Source: Mariannaea sp. PMI_226
Taxonomy: Eukaryota; Ascomycota; Sordariomycetes; Hypocreales; Nectriaceae
Assembly: GCA_024336345.1 (NCBI GenBank)
Contig: JANFOG010000002.1
Coordinates: 3,596,001-3,660,000 of the forward strand
Direction of reading: 5' to 3'
Length of the DNA: 64,000 nucleotides
In this document: positions 33,050 to 46,500 of the stretch, one piece after another
Numbering within the stretch: the first letter of the stretch is position 1
Layout of the letters: every line of letters begins with the position of its first letter
Program-made: the position numbers and the translations under genes
Notes under the pieces: generated by a model
What the model was told of the DNA's origin: nothing
Databases searched by the model: none
What the model saw: the letters and a program-made list of their open reading frames with translations, nothing else

Positions 33050-34408
33050 TTAGATTCTAGGCGTGGTCCCAGGCACATAAGGACTCCCTCGTCGCACTGC
33101 ACCCAGATCGGCCTCATCCATTAGATCTGTAAAGGTGGTGCCGCGGGTAAGAGGGCGAGCCTTGACGGTGCCAGGCTCAGCGAAAACGTTGATGCTCTCG
33201 CTGCTAGGCTCGCGCTGTAGTTCTGGCGTGGTTGGCCGCCGGCTGCAATGTGACGATGCCCGCATCGCTCGAATGGGCGCCAGGCGGACGGTGCCGTGCC
33301 GAGGGGTTTCGTCATCGGCCGGACTAGCCTGGGCCGAGTTGTGGTTGGGAGATGGGTTAGGAGAGTTGAAAGGGTTGGGGATAGAAATACGGATTCGAGG
33401 AGGCGTAGGATGCACGCGGATTATAGTAGAAGCGCTGCGCATGAGGGTGCTTGCACGAGAGTAGGAGGTTCTGGAAGGCGAACTCCTTGATGGTGTAGTT
33501 CCAGAAGGAGTGCTTCTTGAGTTTGAGGGAGATTTGCGGATGAAGTCGGTGCGGAATGAGTTCGGCTGAGCGATGGGTTCTGATATGATGTTCCCGAACG
33601 ATCCGTTGCTACTGGGAGAGCGGCCATGGCCGTATGCATGGCCGTTCTTCTCCGACCTGACGCTGTCGGCCTTCTTCTTGCGACGGATGTAGAAAAAGAT
33701 GATGATTCCAACGATCAATAGCAGCAGAACAGCACCAACTACGCCGCCTACAATCGAGGTGGTGGCGGGACCGCCGTCTTTATTTTTGGATTCCCCAGTC
33801 GAGTCAGCAGCAGCAGCAGCGGTCGTAGAGGAAGTTTCGTCAGTCGAAGTTGGTTGCGATGAAGATAAAGATGTCGCATCAGTCGCAGTTGTTTCCCCCG
33901 TCGCAGCAGACGATGTATCGGATACTGTCGACGTCACACTCGTAGGGGCACTGGTTGTGGTGCTGCTTGAAGCAGTTGGCTTTTTCGACTGATCTTTATT
34001 CATGAAGCATTTTCCATTGTTGCAAGAGTATCCAAATGGGCAGCATTCGCCGTCACCGCACGCCGCGAGGGGGACATCGAATATGGTCGTCTTGATCCTC
34101 GAGTCCGGATGAGTGTCAACATTCTGCTGCTGAACATCACAGGTGACGGGAGCGATGGTGTTGCATGCCCCCTCGACGCCGTCAGGGCAGCACACGACTG
34201 TTGTGTTTCCTGCGAGAGAGATGCATTTGGAGTCTGCGTTGCAGCAGAAGTTACTTGGGAAAGCCGCCGAGCAGCTCACTTGATCCGAAGTGCAGGTATC
34301 TGCACGGTTGAATATGAAGTTGGCGGGTAGTGCTGTTGTTGTCGACGTTAAGATGGCCGAAGCCAACAAGAGATGCAAAGACATAGGGCGTCTGTGCAAA
34401 CCCATCAT
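33050..34408 (-). CDS. Cys-rich single-pass membrane protein, Ser/Thr stalk (SKG6/WSC-like layout)
   Basis: Single exon, 452 aa from the ATG at 34408 (a second ATG at residue 9 gives a tighter signal peptide). Order: signal peptide (MSLHLLLASAILTSTTTALP); ectodomain to about residue 137 with 14 cysteines in pairs such as NFCCNADSKC, VVCCPDGVEGAC and GECCPFGYSCNNGKC; Ser/Thr-rich stalk 140-210, likely O-mannosylated; one transmembrane segment at about 218-243 (GGVVGAVLLLLIVGIIIFFY) with the stop-transfer RRKKK; and a Ser/Pro/Arg-rich cytoplasmic tail of about 205 residues. The layout matches fungal wall-stress sensors and SKG6-type proteins, so a cell-wall sensor role is an inference. The ectodomain is not a WSC domain that I can confirm. 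Confidence 0.82.
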   Translation of the reverse strand: MMGLHRRPMSLHLLLASAILTSTTTALPANFIFNRADTCTSDQVSCSAAFPSNFCCNADSKCISLAGNTTVVCCPDGVEGACNTIAPVTCDVQQQNVDTHPDSRIKTTIFDVPLAACGDGECCPFGYSCNNGKCFMNKDQSKKPTASSSTTTSAPTSVTSTVSDTSSAATGETTATDATSLSSSQPTSTDETSSTTAAAAADSTGESKNKDGGPATTSIVGGVVGAVLLLLIVGIIIFFYIRRKKKADSVRSEKNGHAYGHGRSPSSNGSFGNIISEPIAQPNSFRTDFIRKSPSNSRSTPSGTTPSRSSPSRTSYSRASTLMRSASTIIRVHPTPPRIRISIPNPFNSPNPSPNHNSAQASPADDETPRHGTVRLAPIRAMRASSHCSRRPTTPELQREPSSESINVFAEPGTVKARPLTRGTTFTDLMDEADLGAVRRGSPYVPGTTPRI

Positions 34409-37400
34409 AGTGGTTGAGGCTCTTGAAAAGCCCGGAGGACCACGGTGGCGAGTATTCGATATCAGATTTGGGATGTTGTCTCTGAATAGCTGGTTCTGTA
34501 TAAGATGATGTTGAGTAGATCGCAGGAAGATAGGTATGTCGTCGATCTGGCGCCTGGATAAAGAAGAAGATGGGATGAATGATTACTAGCAGCGGACTGG
34601 GTTGAGCGACGCGATGGATGGACAAAAGAAGATTAGGATAATCAGTTCGAGGAGAAATTGAACTTGGTTGGAAAGATTGTTTCTCGTTCTCCAGTGCCTG
34701 CTGGCTATGCAGGCTGGGGATCTGACAGGCAGGCAGGCAGGCAGGCAGGCAGACCGACTATCTGACTCTGACTGACAGGAGGGCAAGCAACGATTAGATG
34801 TGACAAAGGTTATGAGAACAAACCAACTTGATTGTGTAGGCTTGAACAACCAACAAGTGTTTGAAACAAGGGAACACGGAAACAATAGAAGGCGCGAGAT
34901 ATGAGAACCAAAGAAACGAAGAACGAGCAGGGGGAAGTGCAGCAGAAGAACCGAATGGACAAAGGGTTCGATTTGATAGATGAGTCGCAAAACACAGCCT
35001 TGGCCTTGAGGCATACGGAACGGGTTGCCAAAGGGCAGAGATCCTTGGCCTTGCCGCCAAGTCATCGTCTGCCCACCCGTGGACCCATGGGGCACGACTG
35101 GTCGTTACAGGTCGTCTCACGACGGTGCGATTCCTGTCAACCAGCGTGCAATTACGCGGGGCCAGCGTGCCAGGAATAGACGACTGAGAGCCAGTCGACG
35201 GCGATTCTGGCTACTGGTCCTATCGGAGAGGAGGGGCAAGGAGGGGAGGAAGAGGGAAGGGGGGGCCTGGTCACTCGACCCAGGGCACCGTCTAAAGAAA
35301 GCCACTGTGGTGGGATGTTTGACACTGGCCTGGTCCATGACGAACATAGATCAGGGAATGCGACCTAATGGAAAAGCCGGACGTCGTTTTCTACCGGGGG
35401 CTAGGCTCATGGAATGGGGAGGAAGCATCATGATTGGCAAGGAGGGATCTGGACTGGAAGAGCCGATGACGATGGGCCAGGGAAGGCGTCTAAGTCGTAC
35501 TTGGGCGGGTTTTTGACATGGGCAGAAGCGAGGAAAGAACTGGTTCTGGTACGTAGTGGTAAACGCGGCGCTGTGGTTGGTCGCGTTACAGAAATAGCCG
35601 CGCGGCGCATGTACACGGCCTATGATTGGACCATGGGCTACCCTGGAAGTGGAGGGCTCCATTACTTTCTTTGGCGCTTCTGGCAGGAAGTGGCCTGTGG
35701 GCCAGTCAAATTGCCCAGAGGCCGTCGATTTGGGGCCGCTGGCGCGAGTTGGCGAGTTTAGGATTTGGAGAGTCCAGCACTACTTGTTTGGCAAAATGAA
35801 CCACGTCGGTTTTTTTTAAAGGGTCTACTATGGTACAGATTTACTCCGTGCAGAGCACTATGTACGTTAATTATAAAGCACTTGCCTACTTGGTATAGCT
35901 AGAACATTACTCCAGACGCTAAAGCCACATTGCTGGGAGACTTGAGAGCTAGAGGAGTTCAGACATGTGAATAACACCCATATATGCCCCCCCCGCTCAA
36001 GCCTTTAATGCCAACCGATTCCTTTTTTTTTTATCTTCTTCCTTTTTTCTCTTCTCATTTCCCCTCTTTCCAATCACTCCTCGATATGATGAAGCCTATT
36101 TCCCTGTACCGGCATCATGTCGGGTGAACTGTGTGTGCTGTGCTGTACTGTGCTGTCCGTACAACACAGAGTACCTTATAGCTTGACTTGTCTGTCTGGT
36201 GGTGAGATTTCTGTCATCATGGTCTGTCAACCGCCTCAGGTGTGCATGAATCACAAATCCAAGAAACTTTGTGTCCTTTTTTTTTTTTATCCCCGTGACT
36301 TCTCCAATAAACGGAATTTTGCCAACTTGAATCTTGAAGTTAATTCGCTAAAATAAAAAAACATCCGTGCCAACCCTTTGTTTGTTACAAAATGGCTACA
36401 GAACTGAGAATCGTAGTGTAGCAGTTCCTACATCCCCGCGTCAACGGGCAGTCTTGCCCTTGCATGGGTAAAAGTCCATCTCACCACTTTGTTTCCCTAC
36501 CTCTTGTTAAAGCTTGGTACACTTTTTTTCTCCATCTAATTAGCACCATCATGTGGGGATTTCTCTGTCTTTCGATATAATCAAAATTTCATGTAGAACA
36601 TTCTGGTTTGCCGCACCAAGGAGCAATCAAACCCGATAGCCAAAAATCAATTCGAGGCCCGATGATAGGGTGACATCCTTCAGCCTCATGACCGTCTTGC
36701 GAGACCACCCAGATATGTACCGTCAGTGCGAAAGCTCAGGCTTATATCGGGCGCTTAACAAGGCCAGTTGAAGAGGCCTCTGGGGCGGAGATGACAAGAT
36801 CGAACGGACGACCTGATCTCCCCACAAGACCGCACGATTTTGGAGATTTGGGAGAGGCTCACGGAAGTCAACGACTGGCTGAGATGGTCGCGACGCGAAG
36901 AACGATGGAGAGATGAGTTTCATTCGCCTCCACAGCGTTCTGCCCAACCGCCTTCTCGGGGTCCCCTTTTGCGGTCTCGAAGGAGGGACTCCGTCACATG
37001 AGCCGCTAGGTGAGTCAACAAAAAAAAAAAAAAGAGCCAGGAATTTTTCTACCGGCCTATACAGAACATAGATAAAGGGTGTTCCCGTTCATCAGATGAC
37101 TTTGACGGGCGGCCTCACAGCAGCTCCTTTCGCCTTTCTTGCATGATGCCTAACTTACAGAGCCTCATTGTTGAGAGATCAGGCAGGGGGCGGTGACAAA
37201 CGGTCTCATCAAACCCAACAAAAGAGCACATGAACACACGAACACAAGTCCCTTCAGGCATCAAAGGATAGGGCAAAGGGGCAAATTAACAGAGAAAATC
37301 AGCCTTCCCATCTTTGATTTTCCACAGGTTTCTACATTTCGTTTCTTCATTCTTTCATACTGATTCTTCTCAGTCGGAACCCAACCCTCCCGTGTCCCCT

Positions 37401-40400
37401 CTTTGGGCCCCTTCCGATCCTCACGCCGGGCCAGGACCCATCCCGGGTTGATGCCTGATCCGCTTCTGTTCCCGGCCTCGGCGCTGTTAGGCCTCCGGAC
37501 CGGTGAGAGATCCGACGCCGGGTAGTCGGGGAGAGAAGGATGCGTGCACAAGTAGTGTATAATGTCTGGAATGAGTATTCTCATTTACTATTCTCTTCTC
37601 CCTTCCAGTAGCCATCGAAACAAACCAAAAAAAAAATAAAAGACAAAAGGGAAGCCCCATAAAGAATTATGACACAAAAAGAATGGTAGATGCTGTGTCT
37701 GTTCTCATCTCCACCGCCCAATTGAAGTCATCGATGCGGTGAAGAGAGAAGAGAAACCAGCAATCGAAAAATAAAGGAGACGAGAGAAAACAAAGGGAAA
37801 AGGAAAAGGAATTTGATGCCGCACGCCCACACTGACTCATCTCATCCCATGTTCAGTTCAGCCAGCTGGACGCGACTATCAAAAAACGAACGAAAAGAAA
37901 GTGAGGCGAAGGTGAAGTGCAGAGCGATGGGTCCTGTCGGTGTTCGTTCGGTGCGGAGCCCAGTTATGCAGGTCCGGGGTTGGAACTTGGGGGAGCAGAG
38001 AGAAGCGTGTCGTGTGAGGTGAGGGAGGGGGGTTGAGACAGGTTGAGACAGGGCGTGTGGGATGAAGCTATCTATCCATCTAGCTAGCTGCCTGTCATCT
38101 TGCATCACAGTTCTGTCCACACTGTCTCCCATTCAGATGGGCACAGATCATGTCTTGCTTGCCAACTCAACATCGTCAACCTCCACAAGGTGTCGGATCC
38201 TGAACATTGTCCACTGCTTTCTTTGTTTCCTTTGCGTCAATTCCCAAGACTGGAGGCTCCGTCCGTCTCCATACGCCCGTGCCCCGTGCCCGTGCCTCGG
38301 TACTATCCATGAAGCCCATCATCGAAGTAAAAATAAAAATAAAACAAAACAAAAAAAAAGAGTGGCCCTATTTGCAGATGTAGGTAGCCCTACATGCCCA
38401 GGGATGGAGACGCAGAACTGCGTCTTGACCGACATACGTGGTGTTCTTTGACAAGCAGGAAGAGCTACCCCAGCCATCTCTCTAATCTGAGTCCGTGATG
38501 CGCACTTTTCTGCGCAAAAAAATCCGTCCAGCCCAAAACATGGGGGAGAGTGTAAGGTAGCAGCAGTAACAGCAACTGTACCTTACCTACAGCACAGGAG
38601 TACAGTACCTACCGAGGCATCCAAAGGAGTAACTTAGCATCCCAGGCACCCCATGCACGCCTAGTCGCACAGATGCATATTTCTGCGCTGCTGTGTTGTT
38701 TGTTTGCCCGTTCCGTTTTTAATTGATTAGCTGCTTTGCTATGGGTTGCGGTGTGACGCTAGCTGCCATAAAAAAGTCACGTATCAGGCCAGGGAGACGT
38801 GGAGATGGAGGAATCCGACTCGCACAACACATACTCGCAGCAGCGCATCTCAGTCAGTTTACCATGCTTGCCAAGATGTTGTAAAAGCCCTCTACTCTCT
38901 ACCTGAGTGGAACAGTTCAACAGTTTTAGTCAGTCAACTAGTTCAGTCATAGTGTCCTTTCTTCGGATCATCGCAGCTTTTCAACTTTCTCGCCTCATTC
39001 TTTTCTTCCCCCATCATCAGTCTAACCACAATGTTCTTGTTCCACCCCCATCGAACACGTCGTCGTTCGCCACGTGCATTGTCTTCCACTTTGTTTTTTT
39101 CTTTCCCCATTCAGCCTCCTCCTCCTTCTCTTCCTCGTCGCCCGAGCTTGTACTGATCTGCAGCATTCCATGTTTCCATCTGGATTCGCTGCGATACCTA
39201 ACCTAGGTACCAGCGCAGGCACAACATCTGATGCACACACTGACCGCCGCGATACGAATACAAGTACTCTCTCACCTTCCATCGCTCCGACGCATGCATC
39301 ATAATTTGCATTGCGTTGTGTCACGGCTCCCAGCAAAGGTGCGCGCGCACAACATGGAACATGGGAATCATGGAACTGTAGGTAGTATATTGAGAATATA
39401 GATGTAAAAATAATGACGATCCCCTACCAATGTAACATACATGGACTCAAGCGCAAGGCCGTTTTGTCAAAGGAAGCGTGAGAGAGATCCTTCTAATCAA
39501 GATATCATATCATATCATTCAGTTCAGCTCAATACTTCCACGGCCTATCCGCACAGTTGCGTTGCATCCCGGGGAGGGGGGGGGAAACCCCCCATCACCA
39601 ACACCCATTGTCGTGCATACATGTCAGGATTCTTTGTGCTCCCTCGAACCATGCCCTGCTACTTATACGGAGATACTACATAGTACGTAGATTTTTACGC
39701 TCATAACGCCGTTCGCTTCCCAACCCGCGATGCTTCGTTCATCAGTACGAGCTCCCCCAGAGTGGTGCCATGCTGACCACCCACCCCCAAACCTCCAGAA
39801 GAAGCCCATGTTCAGGGTTCATGATCCCGCCTCTTTTTTATTTTTATTTTTGTAATCTGTATACTGCGACATACCTGTTTTTCACTTGCATGGCTACGAC
39901 TTCTATCACCTAATAAATGCGTCATATCACATTTTGTTTCTTGGATGATTGCACACAGATACCAGACGGAATACCCAGTGCAACCTCAGCCACGCCCGCA
40001 GAAGTGAGCAATGTCGTACGGATACTACCTTCGCCATCGCTCCCTTCTCTCCAGTCAATCGGCCGTACCCTCCGCTTTGAGATTGTGTGACCACAGAGGG
40101 GATGCCATATCTCCGCAATGCTTCTTACATCTGGTCTTCACAACGTCCGGTTGGTGTCGCACGAGGTTGTAGTTACGAGATGGAAAATACTCCCACTGCT
40201 TGTGCATTGCTACCTCGTGTTGGTGCATGTGTATCGTCTGTGCGTTGTATGTAGGCCATGTACCTTACATTGTTGTGTCATCTGTATGCAATTTTTCGCC
40301 TCTCCTAATTATACAAACCGGGAATCTGTCGGTGATAACAACGTAGATTTGTGTCAAGTGACTGAATCTATCCCCCCAACTCGCTGCGAAGGAATAAAAT

Positions 40401-41349
40401 AATTCATCTCAAGTCCTTAGTATCTTCAGTTTCACAGAGAGGTAGTAATTCACGAGACAGCTCACTAGGTAGCAAGTATTGATCATCCAAATTTAGAACA
40501 AATTTAATAATTCATTGCTGCTCGATGCCACATCGAGATCAATTTAATGCTATGAATGCCATCACGCTCTCCCAATGCCTATCCAGAAATATGTATGTCC
40601 TTGCGCCTGTTGTCTCCCCTCCGTTTTCCCACCAAAAGAAAACCCATTGGCATCTTTTTTTGTTTTGCCAGCCAGGTATTATCGAAAAACGAGTGATTTC
40701 CGAGTCATCGGACAACTCAACAGAGACATGATAAAAAGGGAATCCGAGCACAAAAGGAGAAACATCATTCGTCGCCCCATTGTTCCTGCATATGCCCCAA
40801 AGACAGGGCACCCATGTCCTCCTCCTCAGCCAACATCCCTTCCCAACGCCAGCGCGTTTCCCCGCTCCAAAAGTAAGTGTATGCCAAAAGTGTTTGAGAA
40901 GTGTGTCCCAAGTGTCGCTTCTCTGAAAATCCAGTTCCTTGCGTTGCGCCTTGCGGCATCCTCTAGTAGTAAAAAGTCCCCATCCCAGTAGGTATCGTTG
41001 TATATGAAGTGAATGCAATAGATAAAAAAACAGGTAATAGAAAGAATCCACTCTTTTTGCATAAAAAAGATGGGATTGCAAGGAAGAAAAAGAAAAAGAA
41101 GAAAAGAAAAAGGTAAAAAGAAAGCGAAAGCTCCCAGAGGCTTTCTACCGGTCTACAGCGACGAGCAAATGCCTGATTCGCCAAAAAGAGGCGGTCCAGA
41201 GCCGCTTCCATGCAGGAAGAAAATGGAAGACAGAAGGGGGGTGCGGTGTAAGTGCGGGGACTGTATGATTGGCCATGCCGCTCCCCTTCAAAAGACCAGC
41301 TGTTGAAGATTAGGTCGGAAACAATGCTTGCAAAGTTCCACAGACCGCC
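34409..41349. other. 7-kb gene-poor region downstream of the PRO1-like gene
   Basis: Runs from the start of the Cys-rich membrane protein gene to the stop of the PRO1-like gene. It includes a (CAGG) tetranucleotide tract, several long A/T homopolymers, and TAGGTAC clusters at 38582-38613 and 39196-39211. The open frames I checked (for example 37261-37584 minus and 40539-41081 minus) have no recognisable sequence. Possible contents are a long leader, enhancers or non-coding RNA. Confidence 0.4.
34727..34753. repeat. (CAGG)n tetranucleotide repeat
   Basis: About six to seven tandem CAGG units in the presumed 5' leader/promoter of the Cys-rich membrane protein gene. Confidence 0.85.
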
Positions 41350-43562
41350 TTACAGGAGCAAAAAGTCCCATCCCTTCATCTGCATCACATCCCGCCAGTG
41401 GATGTTAGGCAGGGCCGACTCCGGCGCCGTAGACCCGGGTGTGTTGGCAACCGACAGGTTGTCATTCTGCAGCCAGACCTCGTGGAGGACCGAGGCCACA
41501 CGGCCAATAGAGCCGTAGCTAGCGAGATCGCCCAGCTGAGCAAGGCGGTCCTCAAAGAAAGCTCGGAAAGTGCTGCCAGGCAAGCTAACGGAGCCGCCAA
41601 TGAGGTACACCCAGACCAGGTTGCGATCGAACCCGCTAGGGCCCGAGGGAATGTGCTGAAGCACATGGGTAAGCTTGTCCAATAGGTTGACTGGAGAAAC
41701 TTGGTTGTGAGTGAAGCCAGGCACCAGGCTGCAAAGGTAGATGCGTGCAGCGAGGCGGAAGGCGGCAGTCATGTTCCTGGAGAGTTGCTTGGGAGACAGG
41801 CTGCCATTGGCATTGAAAGGCATCTTAGGGCCACTCTCGTTGATCTCCGTGAGAGTCAACTGCTCGCCGAGAGCTGAGACATGCTGGCAAAGAGTGAAGT
41901 CATCCATGCCATCCTGCTTGAGAGATTCGAGGCAAGCAATCTCAGAGATGAGATACATCACGCGATCCTCGCATCCCATCAACTCACGGAGACCCAGGTT
42001 GGGGTTCAGCTGAGAAAGGTGCTTCTCCCGATAGGTGTGGGCGAAGGTGGGAGAGCGGCCCTTCATAGTGGCACCGAGGATATCAATCCAAGAGGTGAGG
42101 GTCATGTTAAAGGGAGTTTGCGTAGGGCACTCAGTGGGGCTTGAGACAATCTGGGGGAGGTTGAGCTTCTGCACCAGGCTGATAGCAGCTTGGAAGTGCT
42201 GGTGCCATGGAATGTCCAGAAGCTCGTCGTCAAAGCGACCAACGATGCATTGGAAGAAAATGAGACCAAGCGTAGCCTCAAGAATCTGCTGATGGTTCTC
42301 ATCTTTCTTAAGCGCCTCACAGAGGGCAAAGATGGTAGCATAGCGGTGGCGCATAATGTCTTGGTCAATTTCATCACCAGTAACATTGGCGTACGACTTG
42401 AGGTGCTGGGCTGCGATGCTAAGGCAGCAGTGCAGATAGGCGCTGTTGGACTGCAGCGCGGGGAGGATGAGGTCAGAGCTAACCGATCCGTGCTGGTTGG
42501 ACTCAAGGATAGGGAAGATGGTGGGGAGAACATATTGAATGAAATGGTCTAGTAGCTGCTGGTCATTCTCCTCCAGCTCAATTTGGATTTGCCTTGTGTC
42601 GGTAGAAGGACCGTGTGAGAAGTCGAAAAAGTTCATGTTGAGCGTCTCCTCTGACAGCGACTCTTTGCGCTCCTGGACAATTTGCTCGGTCCACTCGCCC
42701 TCAAAAGGAGTGGAAAGAACGGTTCCAACAGGAGGAGGGGGCTGATAGGTGCTGAAAGTGGAAATGTGCGACTCGCGAAGAGTAGGCACGTCGTTGACAA
42801 ACATTTGTCGCTCTGTCTTAACGTCAATCTCGTAGGGCGAGTAGCTGCCAAACATCATCTCCGGGTGCATGACAGCACCGAAGGGGGTGTACTCGGAAGG
42901 TGGGCTGTTGAAGTTGAAACCATTGGAGAAGTGAGAGTCAATGGAAGCCGACCTTGTTCGGTCAAGAGGGTCAGAGAAAGTTGCTGAGGTGGGCAGCGAG
43001 TGAGTGAGCCCTGGAGGAGAGCTGGTGACAGAAGTCTTGATAGAGTGGGCAGCCGACTTCTCTGAGAGCTTCTTGCGCTTGATGATCATCTTGATTTCCT
43101 CCTTGTGCGATCGACGAGCATCAGCATTGCTCCACCACATGGGTCGCTTGTACTCGCACTGCAGGCCCAAGTGCTTGCAAGCGGTGCAGTTTGGTGAGCC
43201 TTCATCACACTTCTTGCGTCTCAATCTGCAGATGTAGCATCCTAAGCATTGAAAACATGTGTTAGCGAGCCTGTTCGAGTTCAATGGCTGGAGATTGGAG
43301 AGAGAGGAGAAACAAGCTGTAGCAATGCTCTCTCTCTCTCTCTCTGTCTCCCGTGTAAGAGCGGCAGGGTTTGGGAATGCGACGAACCTGTTCTTGAGCG
43401 GCGATGCATTTGCGTCTTAGTTCGAGGCTTGCCATTCTTCGTCTTGGATGACATATTGGATTTCGAGGCCACGGCGGCCTTGCAAACTTTAGGAGCAGCC
43501 ATGTTGACTGTGTTCTCAGTTGAACGCATCATGTTGCGATGGTTGGGGGGTAGGGTAGACAT
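41350..43562 (-). CDS. pro1: Zn2Cys6 developmental transcription factor, PRO1/ADV-1 type
   Basis: Nuclear regulator; in Sordaria PRO1 and Neurospora ADV-1 control fruiting-body development, cell fusion and wall genes. Two exons on the minus strand: 43388-43562 and 41350-43241 (2067 nt, 688 aa, matching the roughly 690 aa of Sordaria PRO1). The codon at 43670 that extends the frame is GTG, so I chose the ATG at 43562. The intron splits the zinc cluster; joined it reads RTGCYICRLRRKKCDEGSP then NCTACKHLGLQCEYKRPMWW, a perfect C-x2-C-x6-C-x6-C-x2-C-x6-C. Next come a basic region (KMIIKRKKLSEKS), the conserved HSLPTSATFSDPLDRTRSAS, and a fungal-specific TF domain from about residue 230. The donor is GTTCGT, weaker than usual. 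Flanked by very long non-coding stretches. Confidence 0.93.
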
Positions 43563-46500
43563 ATGTAGGTTGCGATGCTGGTTCGGAGGGTATTGAGGTG
43601 CTAGGGACCAGGAGGGTGTGTGATGTAGAGAGAAGGGGGTGTCACTGTGTAAGTTGGGATAGGATGGCACTGTGACGTGGAGCCGATCAAAGGCGGGATG
43701 GGGAAAGTCTTGCTGGGCTCCGTATTGGGGGTCTAGGTCCTGAGCGGAGCGAGGTTGGGCCTTGGAGACTGGGCTGGGAAGAGTCAGGGTTGGCTAACAC
43801 TCCCGGTCCAAAAAAGTTGATTAAATTAGTGTTAATTGATTGCTCAGGATCAGAATCGATAAGATCACTGAGTCGTCTGGAATGTGTGGTGTAGGTAATC
43901 GCCGAAATGCCAAATGTCGTATCAAACGACGTCCAGTGGCTGACTAGTACTGTTGTTTTCCGTTCTTTTCGTTTGTCGACGCTAGATTGCGCAATGAATG
44001 ACTGGATCTAAGCAAGTCCTGCTTGCTCTTCACTGAATTATTTTGGGGGAAAGATAGGGGGTGGGAATGGGGGCAATAGATCCGGGAAAAGAGATAAAGG
44101 TAGAGGAGGTCGGGTAAAGGAAAAGGGGATTAAAGAGAGCCTTGGGGGCGACACTTGGAACTTCTCGCCTTTGGACACAATGAAGAAAAGAGGGCAAAAT
44201 TCAAGGGCGGTTGCGGATGGGCAAATTCTTATAATGTGGCCTCGAGAAGACCGGCCATCGTTGGATCGATTCGATGTTGGTTTCCAAAGACTTTGTTGCT
44301 ATTTTTGCTTCATGCACGACCAAAGAGACCATCGCACGAGAGACAACACCTGCGCTAAGACGGGCCAATGAGAAGCAAGCAGTAAAAGAGGATCACTCTG
44401 TAAGTAGAGATGTGTGATGGATGCCCACTCTAGGAATAGATGTGCAGACAGACATGGAGGGTGGGAACAAGGGTCTTTTCCAAAGAGGAAAGTCGCGCAT
44501 TGGTGTGCCCATCTTGCCGTGGGGATACACCAAAGCAGCCACCACTTCTCTCTCAACTCCATACAGAGTGGAGGGGGGGGGGCCAGAATCTGCCGGCTGT
44601 TTGTCGAGTGGATGGGCCTGGGTCTCTTCGGATCTAGGTCTGCACGGGGATTGTGTACAGTCGTGGCAGCACGAAGCTATTTCGCCCTATCAACCGGTGA
44701 TGGAGGTCGGGGCCAACACGTCAACCGATTTCATAGGTGCCATTTACAGCTCACAATTACTTGTGAAAGATGGAGTAGAAAAGGAAAAGAAACATATCTG
44801 CTGGACTGACACCTACATCTAAAGCAGATCCTCATGTACGACCGAGCTTGTTGTTTTGTTTGTTGTTGAGTTGCTGCATGCGGATCTCATCCTCAACGTC
44901 GTATTCTGTTTCAACGAGAGTGCCGGTGAGTGTGGTTGGAGCAGAGCCGTATCTGCATCCAGTACGTACCTTTTTCATGGTCGGGATCATGCAGCAGAAA
45001 TATTTACGTCCCCACGCTATCGAAAGAGAGAGAGAGAGAGCTCACACTCCTGCATAATACTACACATGCCTGCAGAAGCGGAGTTCCATCGGAGAGGAGG
45101 GAAGAGGCGGGAAAAGGTGCTCCAAGACATGGATTGGCGGGCATCACCTCACTAGTTTCATCCGCCATCTCGTGCACTTTCGCAAGGACTCCCATGCTGT
45201 AGCATACTGTGCTAACACAGGAAAACGATTCGATCGTCGCCGCAAATGCCTCATCAAACAGGTTCGACTTAGTGCGATCATGAGCCCGTCCAGACTCACG
45301 ATTCACCGTTCGAGTGTCATGTCTTGGACTCGGCCGGAGCCTAGCGATCCGCTAGAAAAGGCTCGAAAAGAGCTGCTGTTAGTGCGCTCTAGGACTCAAT
45401 GGAATCAAAAGAAATCAACCAAGGCATCAATGCTAATCATGACAACGGACGAATAGAGAGGCCGAGAGAGGCGGTCAGGGAACAGATTGGCCAGAGAGAC
45501 GGCCCTCGTGGCTGAACAGCCCATGCCGCAAAGCAGGTGCCCGGGTCTTGAGCTTCTAGGGCGGCGAATCCAACAACAGAGTCTACGGCGAGGGATGTAA
45601 TGGGCCGATGGAATGTGGAGATTCGCACAAACAAGTGACGTCTGCTCTCTACTCTGCTCTCCGGGTAGCCGCAGTACGCTAAAGGGAAAAAAAAACACCG
45701 CCAAGGTCACGAGGGTCAGGCGTTGCTTTGGATTGGAGCTGCAAGCCAGTGAGCACGGAAAAAGAGCGAGTTCGAGCGAGCAGCGAGTAAGAGAGCAAGA
45801 AACCCTTGAGGGCAGAGCAAGGAAAGCGGCCGCTATAACAACGCTAGACGAGGGGGAAAGATATGACATATCGACTTGATGATCGGGGTACATAGTACGT
45901 GGTGTTATGCGGTGCGTGTGAGGGGGGAAATAAGAAAGTACCTATCTGTAGCCCAGGCAAAGCAGGCAGAGCAGGCAGGCAAAGGAAAGCTGGGCACAAA
46001 AGTCGAAAACAGAGCAGCGATCAATGAGCCGTGGCGTTAGGGTTGTGGACGCAAGACTCGGTCGGGTGGACAGTCCGGAAGTGTAGTGTTGTTGAGAAAA
46101 GAGCGTTTCCTGGCTGTGATTGGCCGGCGCAGGTGTGACGAAGCATTGGCTCGTGCAGAAGCGGTAGGGGCCGCGGGACCAACCGATTGTAGCGCCTGCC
46201 GCCGACCAGGGTGGTCTTTTTGATTGCCATCCTGGCGGGGGATCAAGATTGGCCCAAACGGGCCACACAGGTCGCAGGGGGCTGGGCAGGGGGCCTAGTT
46301 CTAGGCAGCCAATGACAGGTCCGATGACGGGCCTTGACGCCGTCTGGGTACAGGGGCTCTATCCAGAGCTAGTCCGTAATAGGTCTGGTACCTGACGAGC
46401 TGTCACTCCTTCCACGGAACTTTCTCTCCCCCCCCCATCACCCATCCAGCAGACCTTGAACGGGCCTTAAACTCCGTTGTAGTAGGTCGGGCCAACAAGC

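Noticed and set aside
37261..37584. 107-codon minus ATG frame
   Set aside because: Possible small gene, but no motif, signal peptide or splice evidence supports it.
39074..39304. Apparent secreted small protein (hydrophobic N-terminus)
   Set aside because: The first codon is GTG and the hydrophobic stretch comes from a pyrimidine tract.
40539..41081. 180-codon minus frame after the PRO1-like gene
   Set aside because: Aromatic- and Trp-rich translation of AT-rich 3' UTR-like DNA with no conserved pattern.
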